Shown: positions 6,248 through 15,650 of the stretch, one piece after another
Numbering within the stretch: position 1 is the first letter of the stretch
Layout: each line of letters opens with the position of its first letter
From: Alphaproteobacteria bacterium
Lineage (GTDB): Bacteria > Pseudomonadota > Alphaproteobacteria > Micavibrionales > Micavibrionaceae
DNA length: 64,000 bases
Assembly (NCBI GenBank): GCA_002690045.1
Contig: NZDE01000008.1
Coordinates: forward strand, 105,213 to 169,212
Direction of reading: 5' to 3'
Notes under the pieces: model-generated
What the model was told of the DNA's origin: nothing
What the model saw: the letters and a program-made list of their open reading frames with translations, nothing else
Databases searched by the model: none
Program-made: the position numbers and the translations under genes

Positions 6248-9001
6248 ATGGCAAAAAGAATGCTAATTGATGCAATGCATGCTGAAGAGACACGCGTTGC
6301 AGTTGTCGACGGTAATCGTCTTGAAGAATATGATTACGAAAGCACGTTCAGAAAGCCTCTTAAAGGCAATATTTTCTTGGCAAAAGTAACGCGCGTTGAA
6401 CCATCATTACAGGCCTGTTTCGTCAATTACGGTGGCAACCGTCACGGTTTCCTTCCGTTTTCAGAAATTCACCCAGATTATTTCCGCATCCCAATTTCAG
6501 ACCGCGAAGCTTTAATCGAAGCGCAGCGCCAAGAGATGGAAGCACGCCTTGCTGCCGAAGAAGCAGAAGACGAAGCCGAGTTTGCAGAAAACCAAAGTGA
6601 TGACGAAGACATCAGCGATGATACACCACCAGAAGAAGTAACAACTCTAGAAGGCGGTCAAGAAGTCATCGAAGACGATGCAGACGCCGATGAAGCTACA
6701 GAAACTGCGAAAAAAGACAAAGCTGCTGAAGCCGAAGAAAAAGAAACAAAGAAAAAACCACGCCGTGGCCGCAGATCCCGCAAAAAAGATGCGCAGGAAG
6801 AAAACAGCCAAGACGAGGAAACAGCCGATTCTACACCATCAAAAAAAGAAAGCATTGGCAACACAGTTAACGACGCCGAAGAGCTTTCAGACGACGAACT
6901 TGACCAAGAAGTAAATGGTAACGTTGCATCTGATGATGAAGAAAACGAAGACGGCAATGACAACAAACGCCGCGGACGTGGGCGTGGGCGCGGACGCTAC
7001 AACAACCGTGGGCGCGGGCGTGGACGCGGACGTTACAATAACAACAACAAACGCATGGCATCGAATGCGCGCCGCGTTGAAGTTGTTGGCGGTGACGGCA
7101 TTGAAGGTGATCAAATTCAACGCCCATCTTTGAAAAAGAATTACAAAATTCAAGAAGTCATTAAACGCGGCCAAATCATGCTGATCCAAGTCTCTAAAGA
7201 AGAGCGCGGCAACAAAGGCGCAGCAGTGACGACATATCTATCTCTACCAGGCCGCTATTCTGTATTGATGCCAAATAGCCCACGCGCTGGTGGCGTTAGC
7301 CGCAAAATCGCAAACTACAAAGAACGTAAGCGTATGCGCGAAATTCTTTCGGACCTACAGGTTCCAGAAGGCATGTCTGTTATTATGCGTACAGCCGGTA
7401 CATCACGCACAAAAACCGAAATTAAACGTGATTTAGATTACTTGATCCGTCTATGGAACAAAATTCGCGAAACCACATTGGAATCCACAGCGCCTGAACT
7501 TATTTATGAAGAAGGCAGCCTAATGAAACGCTCAATCCGCGACATTTACACACGCGACATTGAAGAAGTTCTTGTTGCGGGCGTCGAAGGCTATAAAGAA
7601 ACCAAGAACTTCATGAAAATGCTTATACCTTCTCACGCAAAACGCGTACAGGAATATAAAGACGGTAATATACCGCTCTTTACGCGTTACCAAATTGAAG
7701 GTCAAATTAACGAGATTGGTACGCCAACCGTTAAATTGCGTTCTGGCGGGTCATTAGTTATTCATCCGACTGAAGCGCTTGTATCAATCGACGTTAACTC
7801 TGGCCGTGCCACAAAAGAGCGTCACATTGAAGAAACGGCGTTAAAAACCAACCTTGAAGCCGCAGAAGAAGTTGCTCGTCAACTACGTTTGCGTGACCTA
7901 GGTGGCCTTGTCGTAATCGACTTCATTGATATGGAGAATTACCGCAACAACCACAAAGTCGAGCGCAAAATGCGTGAATCGCTTTCAGGTGACCGCGCAC
8001 GTATCCAAATTGGTCGTATTTCGAACTTCGGCTTGATGGAACTTTCACGTCAGCGTCTAAACCCAAGCCTTGCCGAAGCACAATATGAGCCATGTTCACA
8101 TTGTAACGGTACAGGTACAGTACACACCGTTGACGCCGCAGCGATCCAAGCGCTTCGTGCACTGGAAGAAGAGGGCACATTAAAACGCTCATCGCGTATT
8201 GTCCTGAATGTTTCACCAAAAGTTGCGCTGTATATTCTTAACAACAAACGTGACCTATTGGCAGACATTGAATCACGCTATAGCTTTAAGTGTTTCATCC
8301 AAGTTGATGATAATATGCCAGCGCGTCAATATACAATCGAGCCAATCAAAGAAGCTGAAGGTGAAGAGCTCACGACAAGGACACGGGAAACAGATGATTC
8401 TACACCAGAAGCAACCGAAGAGGACGATAACAACAAAAAACGCGGCCGCAACCGCCGTAATAATCGCAATCGCCGCGGGCGTGGTGGTCGTGATGAACGC
8501 GATACAAAATCAGATTCAGAAGATGAGAATGACAATGCTGAAAACGTGACAACAGAATCGAACGACTCTGATAGTGACGATCAGCCAAAGAAATCACGCT
8601 CACGTCGTGGCCGCAATAATCGTCGCGATCAACGTGCCAAGAAAGACGCGGACAACAAGGAAACAGATGATTCTACCGAAAACACATCAGCCTCCGCAGA
8701 ACCATCAGCAGAAACTCCTGTTGAAGAAAAGCCCGTAAAGGCCAAAGAAAAAGCGGAAGAAGAAGCAAAAGCTAAGCCGGAGACCAAAAAGAAGCCAGCA
8801 AAAGCCAAAACACCCCGCGCTAAGAAAGCTAAGAAAGAAGATAAAGAAAAGGCTGATAGCAAAGATACTGCATCAACAGAAGTTCCTGTCGCACCATCTA
8901 ACGATGATGTCCCTGAACAAAAATCTGATGCACATAAAGAGCATGAAACAGTCAATCAAGAACCCAAAAGCAAAAAACGCGGCTGGTGGAGCAAATCCTA
9001 A
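6248..9001 (+). CDS. rne: Ribonuclease E/G family protein, RNase E
   Basis: Endoribonuclease that starts mRNA decay and processes structured RNAs, and scaffolds the degradosome. The 917-aa protein begins MAKRMLIDAMH. The S1 domain starts at about 35-82 and is split by an insert at about 85-295 rich in Glu/Asp, Lys/Arg and RGRGRGR repeats, a layout known in alphaproteobacterial RNase E. The catalytic part has SIDVNSGRATKER and VVIDFIDM (metal-binding Asp residues) and the zinc-link CSHCNGTG. A long disordered charged tail (about 715-917) ends in KRGWWSKS; a terminal GWW motif is known to bind PNPase in Caulobacter. ATG 6248 is chosen over 6224 for its Shine-Dalgarno and family N-terminus. A terminator follows. 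Confidence 0.96.
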   Translation: MAKRMLIDAMHAEETRVAVVDGNRLEEYDYESTFRKPLKGNIFLAKVTRVEPSLQACFVNYGGNRHGFLPFSEIHPDYFRIPISDREALIEAQRQEMEARLAAEEAEDEAEFAENQSDDEDISDDTPPEEVTTLEGGQEVIEDDADADEATETAKKDKAAEAEEKETKKKPRRGRRSRKKDAQEENSQDEETADSTPSKKESIGNTVNDAEELSDDELDQEVNGNVASDDEENEDGNDNKRRGRGRGRGRYNNRGRGRGRGRYNNNNKRMASNARRVEVVGGDGIEGDQIQRPSLKKNYKIQEVIKRGQIMLIQVSKEERGNKGAAVTTYLSLPGRYSVLMPNSPRAGGVSRKIANYKERKRMREILSDLQVPEGMSVIMRTAGTSRTKTEIKRDLDYLIRLWNKIRETTLESTAPELIYEEGSLMKRSIRDIYTRDIEEVLVAGVEGYKETKNFMKMLIPSHAKRVQEYKDGNIPLFTRYQIEGQINEIGTPTVKLRSGGSLVIHPTEALVSIDVNSGRATKERHIEETALKTNLEAAEEVARQLRLRDLGGLVVIDFIDMENYRNNHKVERKMRESLSGDRARIQIGRISNFGLMELSRQRLNPSLAEAQYEPCSHCNGTGTVHTVDAAAIQALRALEEEGTLKRSSRIVLNVSPKVALYILNNKRDLLADIESRYSFKCFIQVDDNMPARQYTIEPIKEAEGEELTTRTRETDDSTPEATEEDDNNKKRGRNRRNNRNRRGRGGRDERDTKSDSEDENDNAENVTTESNDSDSDDQPKKSRSRRGRNNRRDQRAKKDADNKETDDSTENTSASAEPSAETPVEEKPVKAKEKAEEEAKAKPETKKKPAKAKTPRAKKAKKEDKEKADSKDTASTEVPVAPSNDDVPEQKSDAHKEHETVNQEPKSKKRGWWSKS
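6968..7054 (+). repeat. Arg-Gly repeat coding tract inside rne
   Basis: DNA of repeated CGTGGGCG/CGCGGACG units encoding two copies of an RGRGRGRGRYNN-type block, residues about 241-269 of RNase E. The RGG-like tract lies inside the S1 insert and is a likely RNA-binding, slippage-prone segment. Confidence 0.7.
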
Positions 9002-9018
9002 TCTTGATAAGAAATAAG

Positions 9019-9047
9019 AAAAAACCGGCTTAAACGCCGGTTTTTTT
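9019..9047 (+). terminator. Intrinsic terminator after rne
   Basis: Hairpin AACCGGC (9023-9029) / GCCGGTT (9036-9042) with a 6-nt loop and a run of seven T. The A run on the other side makes it usable by the convergent gene at 9068. Confidence 0.88.
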
Positions 9048-9067
9048 GTATCTGTAACTTAACAAGC

Positions 9068-9391
9068 TTATGCAGCATCTGAATATTTCCGCGCCTTCTG
9101 GCCTATAATACGCTGTAAACCAGCAAACAGACTGCCCATGTTATTGCGGTTGCGTGTTGCCCAAACAACACGGCTACACCCTTGTCGACGCAAGTCATCA
9201 TAGAAACGACACACAACTTCAACGGCGCGCAAGTTCTTATCTGCGGCATCGACAATAAAATCCCGCGCCAAATTAATCGCATCGTCACGTTGCGCCGCGC
9301 GTCCAACCATACGCCATTTTTGCGTAGTCGCGCCTAGGTCATCATCATATTCTGAGATGATCTTATATATATAATATTCTTTCTTCTTCAT
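9068..9391 (-). CDS. Hypothetical protein (107 aa)
   Basis: Soluble, mixed-charge protein starting MKKKEYYIYKI, with no signal peptide or helix. Its C-terminal part has VVWATRNRNNMGSLF and a basic IIGQKARKY tail. AGGA lies 6 nt before the ATG. It converges on rne and shares its terminator. I recognise no family. Confidence 0.6.
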   Translation of the reverse strand: MKKKEYYIYKIISEYDDDLGATTQKWRMVGRAAQRDDAINLARDFIVDAADKNLRAVEVVCRFYDDLRRQGCSRVVWATRNRNNMGSLFAGLQRIIGQKARKYSDAA

Positions 9392-9576
9392 TTGATCCTA
9401 AACAAATAAAAAATAACTTTATAATAATAGGCTGAATCTAAGCGGAAAGGCTTAATATAGTATTAACAGAATTGTAAAAACGCAAAAGCTCTGCTATAAT
9501 TCCATATCATATTGTGAGTTAATCTATCCCTTTCTGGATATCCCTTTTAACAACCTTTCAAAATGAATGTATCTAC

Positions 9577-12060
9577 ATGGCACGCCAAAAACGCACCAAT
9601 AGTAAAAAACAGATTCTACCTGATTCACTGCACAGCTTCCTCGCACGGCGCATTATCGACAGTCTTAGCTTAGGCATACTAGGCCTAGGCGCTTTTTTGC
9701 TTGTCACCATTTTCACCTATAATCGTAATGATCCGTCTATGAATATTGCCACATCAAGCGATGGCACACATAATTTAGGTGGCTTATTTGGCGCAAACAT
9801 CGCGGATATTCTACTACAAAGCTTTGGCTTTGGTGCTTTAATGCTGGGTTTGTTGCCAATAATCTGGGGCATTCGCCTATTTAAACGTAAAATACTTCAG
9901 AACTTCGCTTTACGTCTCGCTTGTGCATTATTTGCAACCATCAGCCTATCCATTGGATTAACTTTATTCCCTGCAAACGGCCTTATTAACCAAAGCTACC
10001 TAGGCGGCAGCGTCGGCCTGCTCATGACTAATAAAATCACCGCATTTATGCCGCAACATTGGGCAACACTTGCACATATCATAATTCCATCACTATTTCT
10101 TATCGCTGCAGCACTTACCGCAGGCATTGCAACAGCACTACAAAAAGAAGAATGGCAAAAAATTGCGCATAAAATAGCAACAATTATTATTTATACCATC
10201 CAGATGCTAATCGCATGCGCCCACAACATCCATTACTGGTTAAAACGTCATGGTGCTTATGATGAAGCGCAGGGCCAGAAACAAACAAAAACTAAACCAA
10301 AATGGCCAAGTTTTAAAATGCCGACAAAACCAGCGCGCAGTGAAAAACAAGCATCATCCCTTAAACAAAAAGAAGACTCTGTAAAAAAGGCGGCGCCAGA
10401 ACCAGCACAAAGCGGCGCAAGTGTTTCACGTGAAACACATGATTCACAAGAAGCAAAAAACAAAACATTCAAGGTCATGACACCGAAAAAGGCAACTAAA
10501 GATAAAACAGATACATCACAAATATCTTTCGCACTTGACCCGAACACTGAGTGGGAACTGCCTAGCATAGACCTACTCGCAGAAACACCAAAAGCAGAGG
10601 GCAACGATCAGCACGATACAAAACAGCTAGAAGAAAATGCTGAAAACCTACAAAACGTTCTTAATGATTTTAATGTAAAAGGCGATATTGTCTCTATTCA
10701 TCCAGGCCCTGTTGTTACACTATATGAATTAGAGCCAGCACCAGGTACAAAATCATCCCGCGTTATTGGGCTCTCTGATGATATTGCGCGCTCAATGTCG
10801 GCCGTATCCGTCCGCGCGGCTGTTGTGCCGGGACGTAATGTCATTGGCATTGAACTCCCAAACAAAATACGCGAAACCGTATATTTACGAGACTTGTTAC
10901 AGAGCCGCGACTATGCAAAAAGCTCAGCTCATTTGCCGCTTATATTGGGCAATGATATTGGCGGTCACGCTGTTATAGCAGACCTTGCTAAAATGCCGCA
11001 CCTTCTGGTTGCTGGTACAACAGGATCTGGTAAATCCGTAGCCGTCAACACAATGATCATGTCCCTGCTCTATCGCCTACCGCCTGAAAAGTGCCGCTTC
11101 ATCATGATTGACCCGAAAATGCTGGAACTGTCAGTTTATGACGATATTCCGCATTTATTATCACCGGTCGTAACTGAACCAGGCAAGGCCGTTGTCGCCC
11201 TTAAATGGGTTGTACAAGAAATGGAAAACCGTTACCGCGCCATGTCAAAACTCGGCGTACGAAATATTGACGGTTACAACAAGCGCGTTACCGAGGCCGC
11301 GAAAAAAGGCGAAGTCCTTCTGCGTAAAGTACAAACAGGCTTCGATGCCGAAACGGGCAAGCCAACCTATGAAGATCAACCACTAGATCTCGAGGAACTA
11401 CCATATATCGTCGTTGTCGTTGATGAATTTGCCGACCTTATGCTCGTTGCAGGTAAAGATGTTGAGAACGCCATTCAGCGCCTTGCCCAAATGGCACGTG
11501 CCGCAGGTATTCACCTTATCATGGCGACACAGCGACCATCTGTTGACGTTATCACCGGCGTTATTAAAGCTAACTTCCCAACACGGATAAGTTTCTCAGT
11601 TACCTCAAAAATTGATAGCCGCACCATCCTTGGTGAAGGCGGCGCTGAACAGCTTCTTGGTCAAGGTGATATGCTCTATATGGCTGCTGGTGGACGCATA
11701 ACGCGTGTTCACGGCCCATTCGCAAGCGACTCTGATGTCGAGAAGGTCGTTAAACACATCAAAGCGCAAGGCGCCCCTGCCTATCTTGATGAAATCACCG
11801 AGGCCGATATGGATGGTGGTTTTTCTATGGGCGGTGAAAGCGAAGGCGGCAGCGATGTTGATGAGCTCTATGACCAAGCCGTCGCGGTTGTCGCACGCGA
11901 ACGCCGCGCTTCAACAAGTTTCATTCAACGTCATCTGCAAATCGGTTATAACCGCGCCGCACGCATTATCGAAGAAATGGAACGCCAAGGCGTCGTCGGT
12001 AAGGCCAACCATGTCGGTAAACGAGAGATTCTTGTTGGCGATCATGGCGATGATTACTAA
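9577..12060 (+). CDS. ftsK: DNA translocase FtsK
   Basis: Septum-anchored hexameric ATPase that pumps the chromosome ends apart during division and directs dimer resolution at dif. The 827-aa protein has a membrane domain with four helices (about 28-50, 75-97, 108-130, 163-187) and a low-complexity Lys/Ala linker to about 340. The motor has Walker A AGTTGSGKS at about 478-486 and Walker B VVVVDEFADL at about 612. The C-terminal gamma winged helix (about 760-822) has RRASTSFIQRHLQIGYNRAA, which reads KOPS sites. Length is normal for the short FtsK/SpoIIIE type. A perfect parS site sits in the linker region. No clear Shine-Dalgarno precedes the ATG. A terminator follows. Confidence 0.96.
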   Translation: MARQKRTNSKKQILPDSLHSFLARRIIDSLSLGILGLGAFLLVTIFTYNRNDPSMNIATSSDGTHNLGGLFGANIADILLQSFGFGALMLGLLPIIWGIRLFKRKILQNFALRLACALFATISLSIGLTLFPANGLINQSYLGGSVGLLMTNKITAFMPQHWATLAHIIIPSLFLIAAALTAGIATALQKEEWQKIAHKIATIIIYTIQMLIACAHNIHYWLKRHGAYDEAQGQKQTKTKPKWPSFKMPTKPARSEKQASSLKQKEDSVKKAAPEPAQSGASVSRETHDSQEAKNKTFKVMTPKKATKDKTDTSQISFALDPNTEWELPSIDLLAETPKAEGNDQHDTKQLEENAENLQNVLNDFNVKGDIVSIHPGPVVTLYELEPAPGTKSSRVIGLSDDIARSMSAVSVRAAVVPGRNVIGIELPNKIRETVYLRDLLQSRDYAKSSAHLPLILGNDIGGHAVIADLAKMPHLLVAGTTGSGKSVAVNTMIMSLLYRLPPEKCRFIMIDPKMLELSVYDDIPHLLSPVVTEPGKAVVALKWVVQEMENRYRAMSKLGVRNIDGYNKRVTEAAKKGEVLLRKVQTGFDAETGKPTYEDQPLDLEELPYIVVVVDEFADLMLVAGKDVENAIQRLAQMARAAGIHLIMATQRPSVDVITGVIKANFPTRISFSVTSKIDSRTILGEGGAEQLLGQGDMLYMAAGGRITRVHGPFASDSDVEKVVKHIKAQGAPAYLDEITEADMDGGFSMGGESEGGSDVDELYDQAVAVVARERRASTSFIQRHLQIGYNRAARIIEEMERQGVVGKANHVGKREILVGDHGDDY
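10422..10437. other. parS centromere site 1 (inside ftsK)
   Basis: Perfect 16-bp palindrome TGTTTCACGTGAAACA, identical to the chromosomal parS consensus bound by ParB. It encodes VSRET in the FtsK linker, a part under little structural constraint. It lies about 5.2 kb before parB. Confidence 0.93.
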
Positions 12061-12093
12061 GCCCATATAAAACAGTATTTATCAAACCAGATG

Positions 12094-12117
12094 AAGCCAG
12101 AATTTTCTGGCTTTTTC
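12094..12117 (+). terminator. Intrinsic terminator after ftsK
   Basis: Hairpin AGCCAGAA (12095-12102) / TTCTGGCT (12105-12112), tight 2-nt apparent loop, followed by T residues. It separates ftsK from mnmG, whose ATG is 26 bp downstream. Confidence 0.8.
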
Positions 12118-12142
12118 ATATTAAATAAAGTATAAGAACGTC

Positions 12143-14008
12143 ATGCAAGAAAATACTTATGATGTCATTGTTATTGGTGGCGGTCACGCCGGTACAGAAG
12201 CCGCTGCAGCAGCAGCCCGCTGCGGCGTGCACACAGCCTTAGTTACACATAAAATTGACACGATTGGCGTCATGTCCTGTAACCCCGCAATTGGCGGGCT
12301 CGGCAAAGGTCACTTAGTACGTGAAATTGACGCCTTAGACGGCATTATGGGCCGCGCCATTGATAAAGGCGGCATTCAATTCCGCATGCTCAACGCATCC
12401 AAAGGCGCTGCCGTTCAAGGCCCCCGCGCCCAAGCCGACCGTAAATTATACCGCGCCGCTGTACAAGAACTTATCAAGGCGCAAGATAACCTCACCCTTA
12501 TCGAAGCAGGTGTTGACGACTTAATCATAGAAGACAATAAAGTCAGCGGCATTATCACAGAAGACGGCACAAAGATCAGCGCAAACGCCGTTGTTTTAAC
12601 AACAGGCACATTCCTACGCGGCATTATACACCGCGGTGAAGAACAGCGCCCCGCAGGGCGCATCGGTGAAAAACCTGCTGTAAAGCTCGGTGAGACACTT
12701 GAGAAACTCGGCTTACCACTCGGCCGCCTAAAAACTGGTACGCCGGCGCGCCTTAATGGCAAAACGATAAAGTGGGATCAGTGTGATGAACAACCGGGCG
12801 ATGCGCAGCCACAGCCCTTCTCATTCATGAACAGCGAAATTACTGTGCCACAAATTTCCTGTTACATCACATACACCAATGAAACAACACACAGCGCCAT
12901 TCGCGATAATATACATCGTGCGCCTATTTATTCTGGCCAAATTGAAAGTAAAGGCCCGCGTTATTGCCCATCTATTGAAGATAAAATCATGCGCTTTGCA
13001 GATAAAGAGCGCCATCAGATTTTCCTTGAGCCAGAAGGCCTTGATGATGATACGGTTTACCCGAATGGCATTTCAACATCCCTGCCGATTGATGTACAAG
13101 ACGCATTAATTCGTAGTATCAAAGGCTTAGAAGAAGTCGAAGTATTTGAATATGGCTACGCCGTGGAATATGATTATTGCGACCCCCGTGATTTAAAGCC
13201 AACATTAGAATCATCGCGCCTATCAGGTCTATTTATGGCCGGGCAAATTAACGGCACAACCGGATATGAAGAAGCCGGCGCTCAAGGCGTTATGGCGGGC
13301 ATAAACGCCGCCTTACAAACAAAGGGAGAGAACGAAACATTCATTCTTGACCGTTCCGAAGCCTATATCGGTGTAATGATTGATGATCTCATCACACGCG
13401 GCGCGCCAGAGCCTTACCGCATGTTTACATCACGCGCTGAATATCGCTTACGCCTCCGTGCCGACAACGCAGACCAACGCTTAACGCCGAAAGCCATTGA
13501 GATTGGCGCGATTAGTGATGCCCGCAAAGGCTTGTGGAACAACAAGGCCGAGCGCCTTGCAGATGCTCGTCAACTAATGATGGACACCTTAAAAATTTCA
13601 CCAAATGCATTATTACAGCATGGCATCACCATTAAACAGGATGGTAAAGTGCGCAGCGCTTCTGAACTGCTTGCTTACCCGAATATTGACTGGGATACAT
13701 TAGCAGGCATTTGGCCTGAAACACAGGATATCGCAGCGGATATTAAAGAACAAATTGAGATTGATGCGCTATATGCCGGCTATCTGTCACGCCAAGAGGC
13801 CGACATTATCGCCTTTAAAAAGGACGAAGCACTGAAAATTCCTGATGGTTTTGATTATATATCTGTAGGCTCTCTATCGACAGAAATTGTACAAACATTG
13901 AACAATGCGAAGCCAGCGACAATTGGCGCAGCTTCACGCTTGCCGGGTGTTACGCCCGCAGCGCTTGTGTCCATTATGCGCTTTATTAAACGTAAAGAAG
14001 CGGCCTAG
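12143..14008 (+). CDS. mnmG: tRNA uridine-5-carboxymethylaminomethyl modification enzyme MnmG
   Basis: FAD- and NADH-dependent subunit of the MnmE-MnmG complex that installs the cmnm5 group on U34 of several tRNAs. The 621-aa length is normal. The N-terminal dinucleotide fold has [14 protein letters not shown] at about 9-22. Other signatures are [30 protein letters not shown], and [16 protein letters not shown], which closes the FAD site. The C-terminal helical domain binds MnmE. The partner mnmE is in the same window at 44.3 kb, not adjacent. The gene is followed after 4 bp by rsmG, the usual gidA-gidB order. Confidence 0.97.
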   Translation: MQENTYDVIVIGGGHAGTEAAAAAARCGVHTALVTHKIDTIGVMSCNPAIGGLGKGHLVREIDALDGIMGRAIDKGGIQFRMLNASKGAAVQGPRAQADRKLYRAAVQELIKAQDNLTLIEAGVDDLIIEDNKVSGIITEDGTKISANAVVLTTGTFLRGIIHRGEEQRPAGRIGEKPAVKLGETLEKLGLPLGRLKTGTPARLNGKTIKWDQCDEQPGDAQPQPFSFMNSEITVPQISCYITYTNETTHSAIRDNIHRAPIYSGQIESKGPRYCPSIEDKIMRFADKERHQIFLEPEGLDDDTVYPNGISTSLPIDVQDALIRSIKGLEEVEVFEYGYAVEYDYCDPRDLKPTLESSRLSGLFMAGQINGTTGYEEAGAQGVMAGINAALQTKGENETFILDRSEAYIGVMIDDLITRGAPEPYRMFTSRAEYRLRLRADNADQRLTPKAIEIGAISDARKGLWNNKAERLADARQLMMDTLKISPNALLQHGITIKQDGKVRSASELLAYPNIDWDTLAGIWPETQDIAADIKEQIEIDALYAGYLSRQEADIIAFKKDEALKIPDGFDYISVGSLSTEIVQTLNNAKPATIGAASRLPGVTPAALVSIMRFIKRKEAA

Positions 14009-14012
14009 TAAA

Positions 14013-14630
14013 ATGGTTTTTATTACAAACAAAGCGATAAATGTTTCACGTGAAACAGATTCACAGCTTGCCACATATAATGCGCTACTCCACAAATGGC
14101 AAAAAGCAATTAATATCGTAAGTCCCTCAACATTGAACGATTCGCAGCAGCGCCACTTTGTTGATTCGCTGCAAATTGCGTCTTTAATTCCAAAGAACAC
14201 AGAAACGCTCTATGACCTTGGTAGCGGCGGTGGCTTCCCCGGCATGGTACTTGCCATAGCTGCGCCACAAATTACTGTGACGCTCATTGAATCGGATCGT
14301 AAAAAGTGCAGCTTTTTATCAAATGTTTCACGTGAAACAGGCATAAAGGCCAATGTTTGTAACGAGCGTATCGAACAAACAAGCCTACCCGCACCAGATG
14401 TTATTACCGCCCGCGCCCTTGCGGATTTAGAAACATTATTCACATGGTGTATTGACTGGGCCGCGCAAAATCCTGCCCTTACATTGCTGTTCCCCAAGGG
14501 GCGTACAGCACAAGACGAAATTGCTGTAGCCCAACAAAAATTTGACTTTTCTTATGAGGTACACCCATCTATCGTCAGTGAAGAAAGTTGTATTATCGCT
14601 GTGCATAAACTGCAAAAGCGTACAGCGTAA
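14013..14630 (+). CDS. rsmG: 16S rRNA (guanine527-N7)-methyltransferase RsmG
   Basis: SAM-dependent methyltransferase that makes m7G527 in 16S rRNA. The 205-aa protein has the RHFVDSLQ motif, the SAM loop LYDLGSGGGFPGM and a C-terminal LLFPKGRTAQDE segment. I start it at ATG 14013, 4 bp after mnmG, because the in-frame upstream ATG at 13905 lies inside mnmG. Two perfect parS sites lie within the coding sequence and give the peptide VSRET twice (about residues 11-15 and 105-109). Context mnmG-rsmG-parA-parB is the classical near-origin order. Confidence 0.95.
   Translation: MVFITNKAINVSRETDSQLATYNALLHKWQKAINIVSPSTLNDSQQRHFVDSLQIASLIPKNTETLYDLGSGGGFPGMVLAIAAPQITVTLIESDRKKCSFLSNVSRETGIKANVCNERIEQTSLPAPDVITARALADLETLFTWCIDWAAQNPALTLLFPKGRTAQDEIAVAQQKFDFSYEVHPSIVSEESCIIAVHKLQKRTA
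14042..14057. other. parS centromere site 2 (inside rsmG)
   Basis: Perfect 16-bp TGTTTCACGTGAAACA near the 5' end of rsmG, encoding part of NVSRETD. It is about 700 bp before parA. Confidence 0.94.
14324..14339. other. parS centromere site 3 (inside rsmG)
   Basis: Third perfect 16-bp TGTTTCACGTGAAACA, 282 bp after site 2, encoding NVSRETG within the methyltransferase fold. Close spacing with site 2 would favour ParB nucleation beside parAB. Confidence 0.94.
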
Positions 14631-14742
14631 ACTTGACCAACACCCCCAAAAACTGATTCAATAGGCTTAATCAAGACAAAAAAGCCGCACAGAAGAAATC
14701 TGTGATGACGCAGAATTCAAACATATACGAATTGGTGTACAT

Positions 14743-15612
14743 ATGGATAAAACAAATAAATTACCAAAAGTTTTTCTCCGCCGTCCTAAGCTTGCAAAAA
14801 AGAACACAGCGTTAAAAATTCCACGCTTACTGGCAATTGCCAACCAAAAAGGCGGTGTTGGCAAAACAACAACAGCTATCAATTTGGCAACAGCCCTGTG
14901 TGCGGTCGGCAAATCCGTCTTGTTAATCGACCTAGACCCGCAAGGCAATGCCTCAACAGGCCTAGGTGTGCGCCGCAGCGCCATCCGTAAAAGTTCATAT
15001 GATTTATTGTTTGGTGATGCAAAGCCAGAGGAAGAAGCCGTTGCGACGAAAGTGCCGGGCTTATATGTTATGCCATCATCAATCCACCTTTCAGGTGCCG
15101 AAATCGAGCTTGTTACAGCGGAACGCCGTGAGTTCCGTTTGCGTGAGGCGCTACGTAAGCCTTTACCATATGATTACGTGATCGTTGACTGCCCACCATC
15201 ATTAAACCTACTGACATTAAACACATTTGTAGCCGTTGATTCGGTTATAGTGCCATTACAATGTGAGTTTTATGCGCTTGAAGGTTTGTCACAGTTAACA
15301 AAAACAATTGACCGCGTTAAGCGCACTTATAACCAAAACTTAAATATTCATGGCGTGTTACTTACAATGTTTGACAAGCGCAACAATCTGTCATCCATGG
15401 TTGCCGATGATGTGCGTGAATATTTTGGTGATACCGTTTATAAAACCGTCATTCCACGCAATGTGCGCCTTTCAGAAGCGCCATCTTATGGTTTGCCAGC
15501 GATTATTTATGACATGAAAAGCCCTGGGGCACATGCTTATATTCAGCTTGCGGGTGAAATATTGCGCCGTGAACGAAAATTCGCAAACACACAGACACAG
15601 CAAATCGCATAA
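14743..15612 (+). CDS. parA: Chromosome partitioning ATPase ParA
   Basis: Deviant Walker ATPase that binds DNA non-specifically and moves ParB-parS complexes to segregate origins. The 289-aa protein has the P-loop KGGVGKTT at about 36-43, the switch LIDLDPQGNAST and YVIVDCPPSL. The basic N-terminal extension of about 27 residues before the core is longer than in many ParA proteins. An ATG at 14743 is the only good start before the P-loop. About 110 bp separate it from rsmG, and parB follows after 38 bp, so parAB form an operon. Confidence 0.96.
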   Translation: MDKTNKLPKVFLRRPKLAKKNTALKIPRLLAIANQKGGVGKTTTAINLATALCAVGKSVLLIDLDPQGNASTGLGVRRSAIRKSSYDLLFGDAKPEEEAVATKVPGLYVMPSSIHLSGAEIELVTAERREFRLREALRKPLPYDYVIVDCPPSLNLLTLNTFVAVDSVIVPLQCEFYALEGLSQLTKTIDRVKRTYNQNLNIHGVLLTMFDKRNNLSSMVADDVREYFGDTVYKTVIPRNVRLSEAPSYGLPAIIYDMKSPGAHAYIQLAGEILRRERKFANTQTQQIA

Positions 15613-15650
15613 ATTTACACCATTAAAGAAACAAAATTCAGGGCAATATT

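Noticed and set aside
6658..6966. A Ser-rich 102-aa minus-strand frame inside rne
   Set aside because: It is the antisense shadow of the acidic Glu/Asp repeat region; the same holds for the other long antisense frames in rne.
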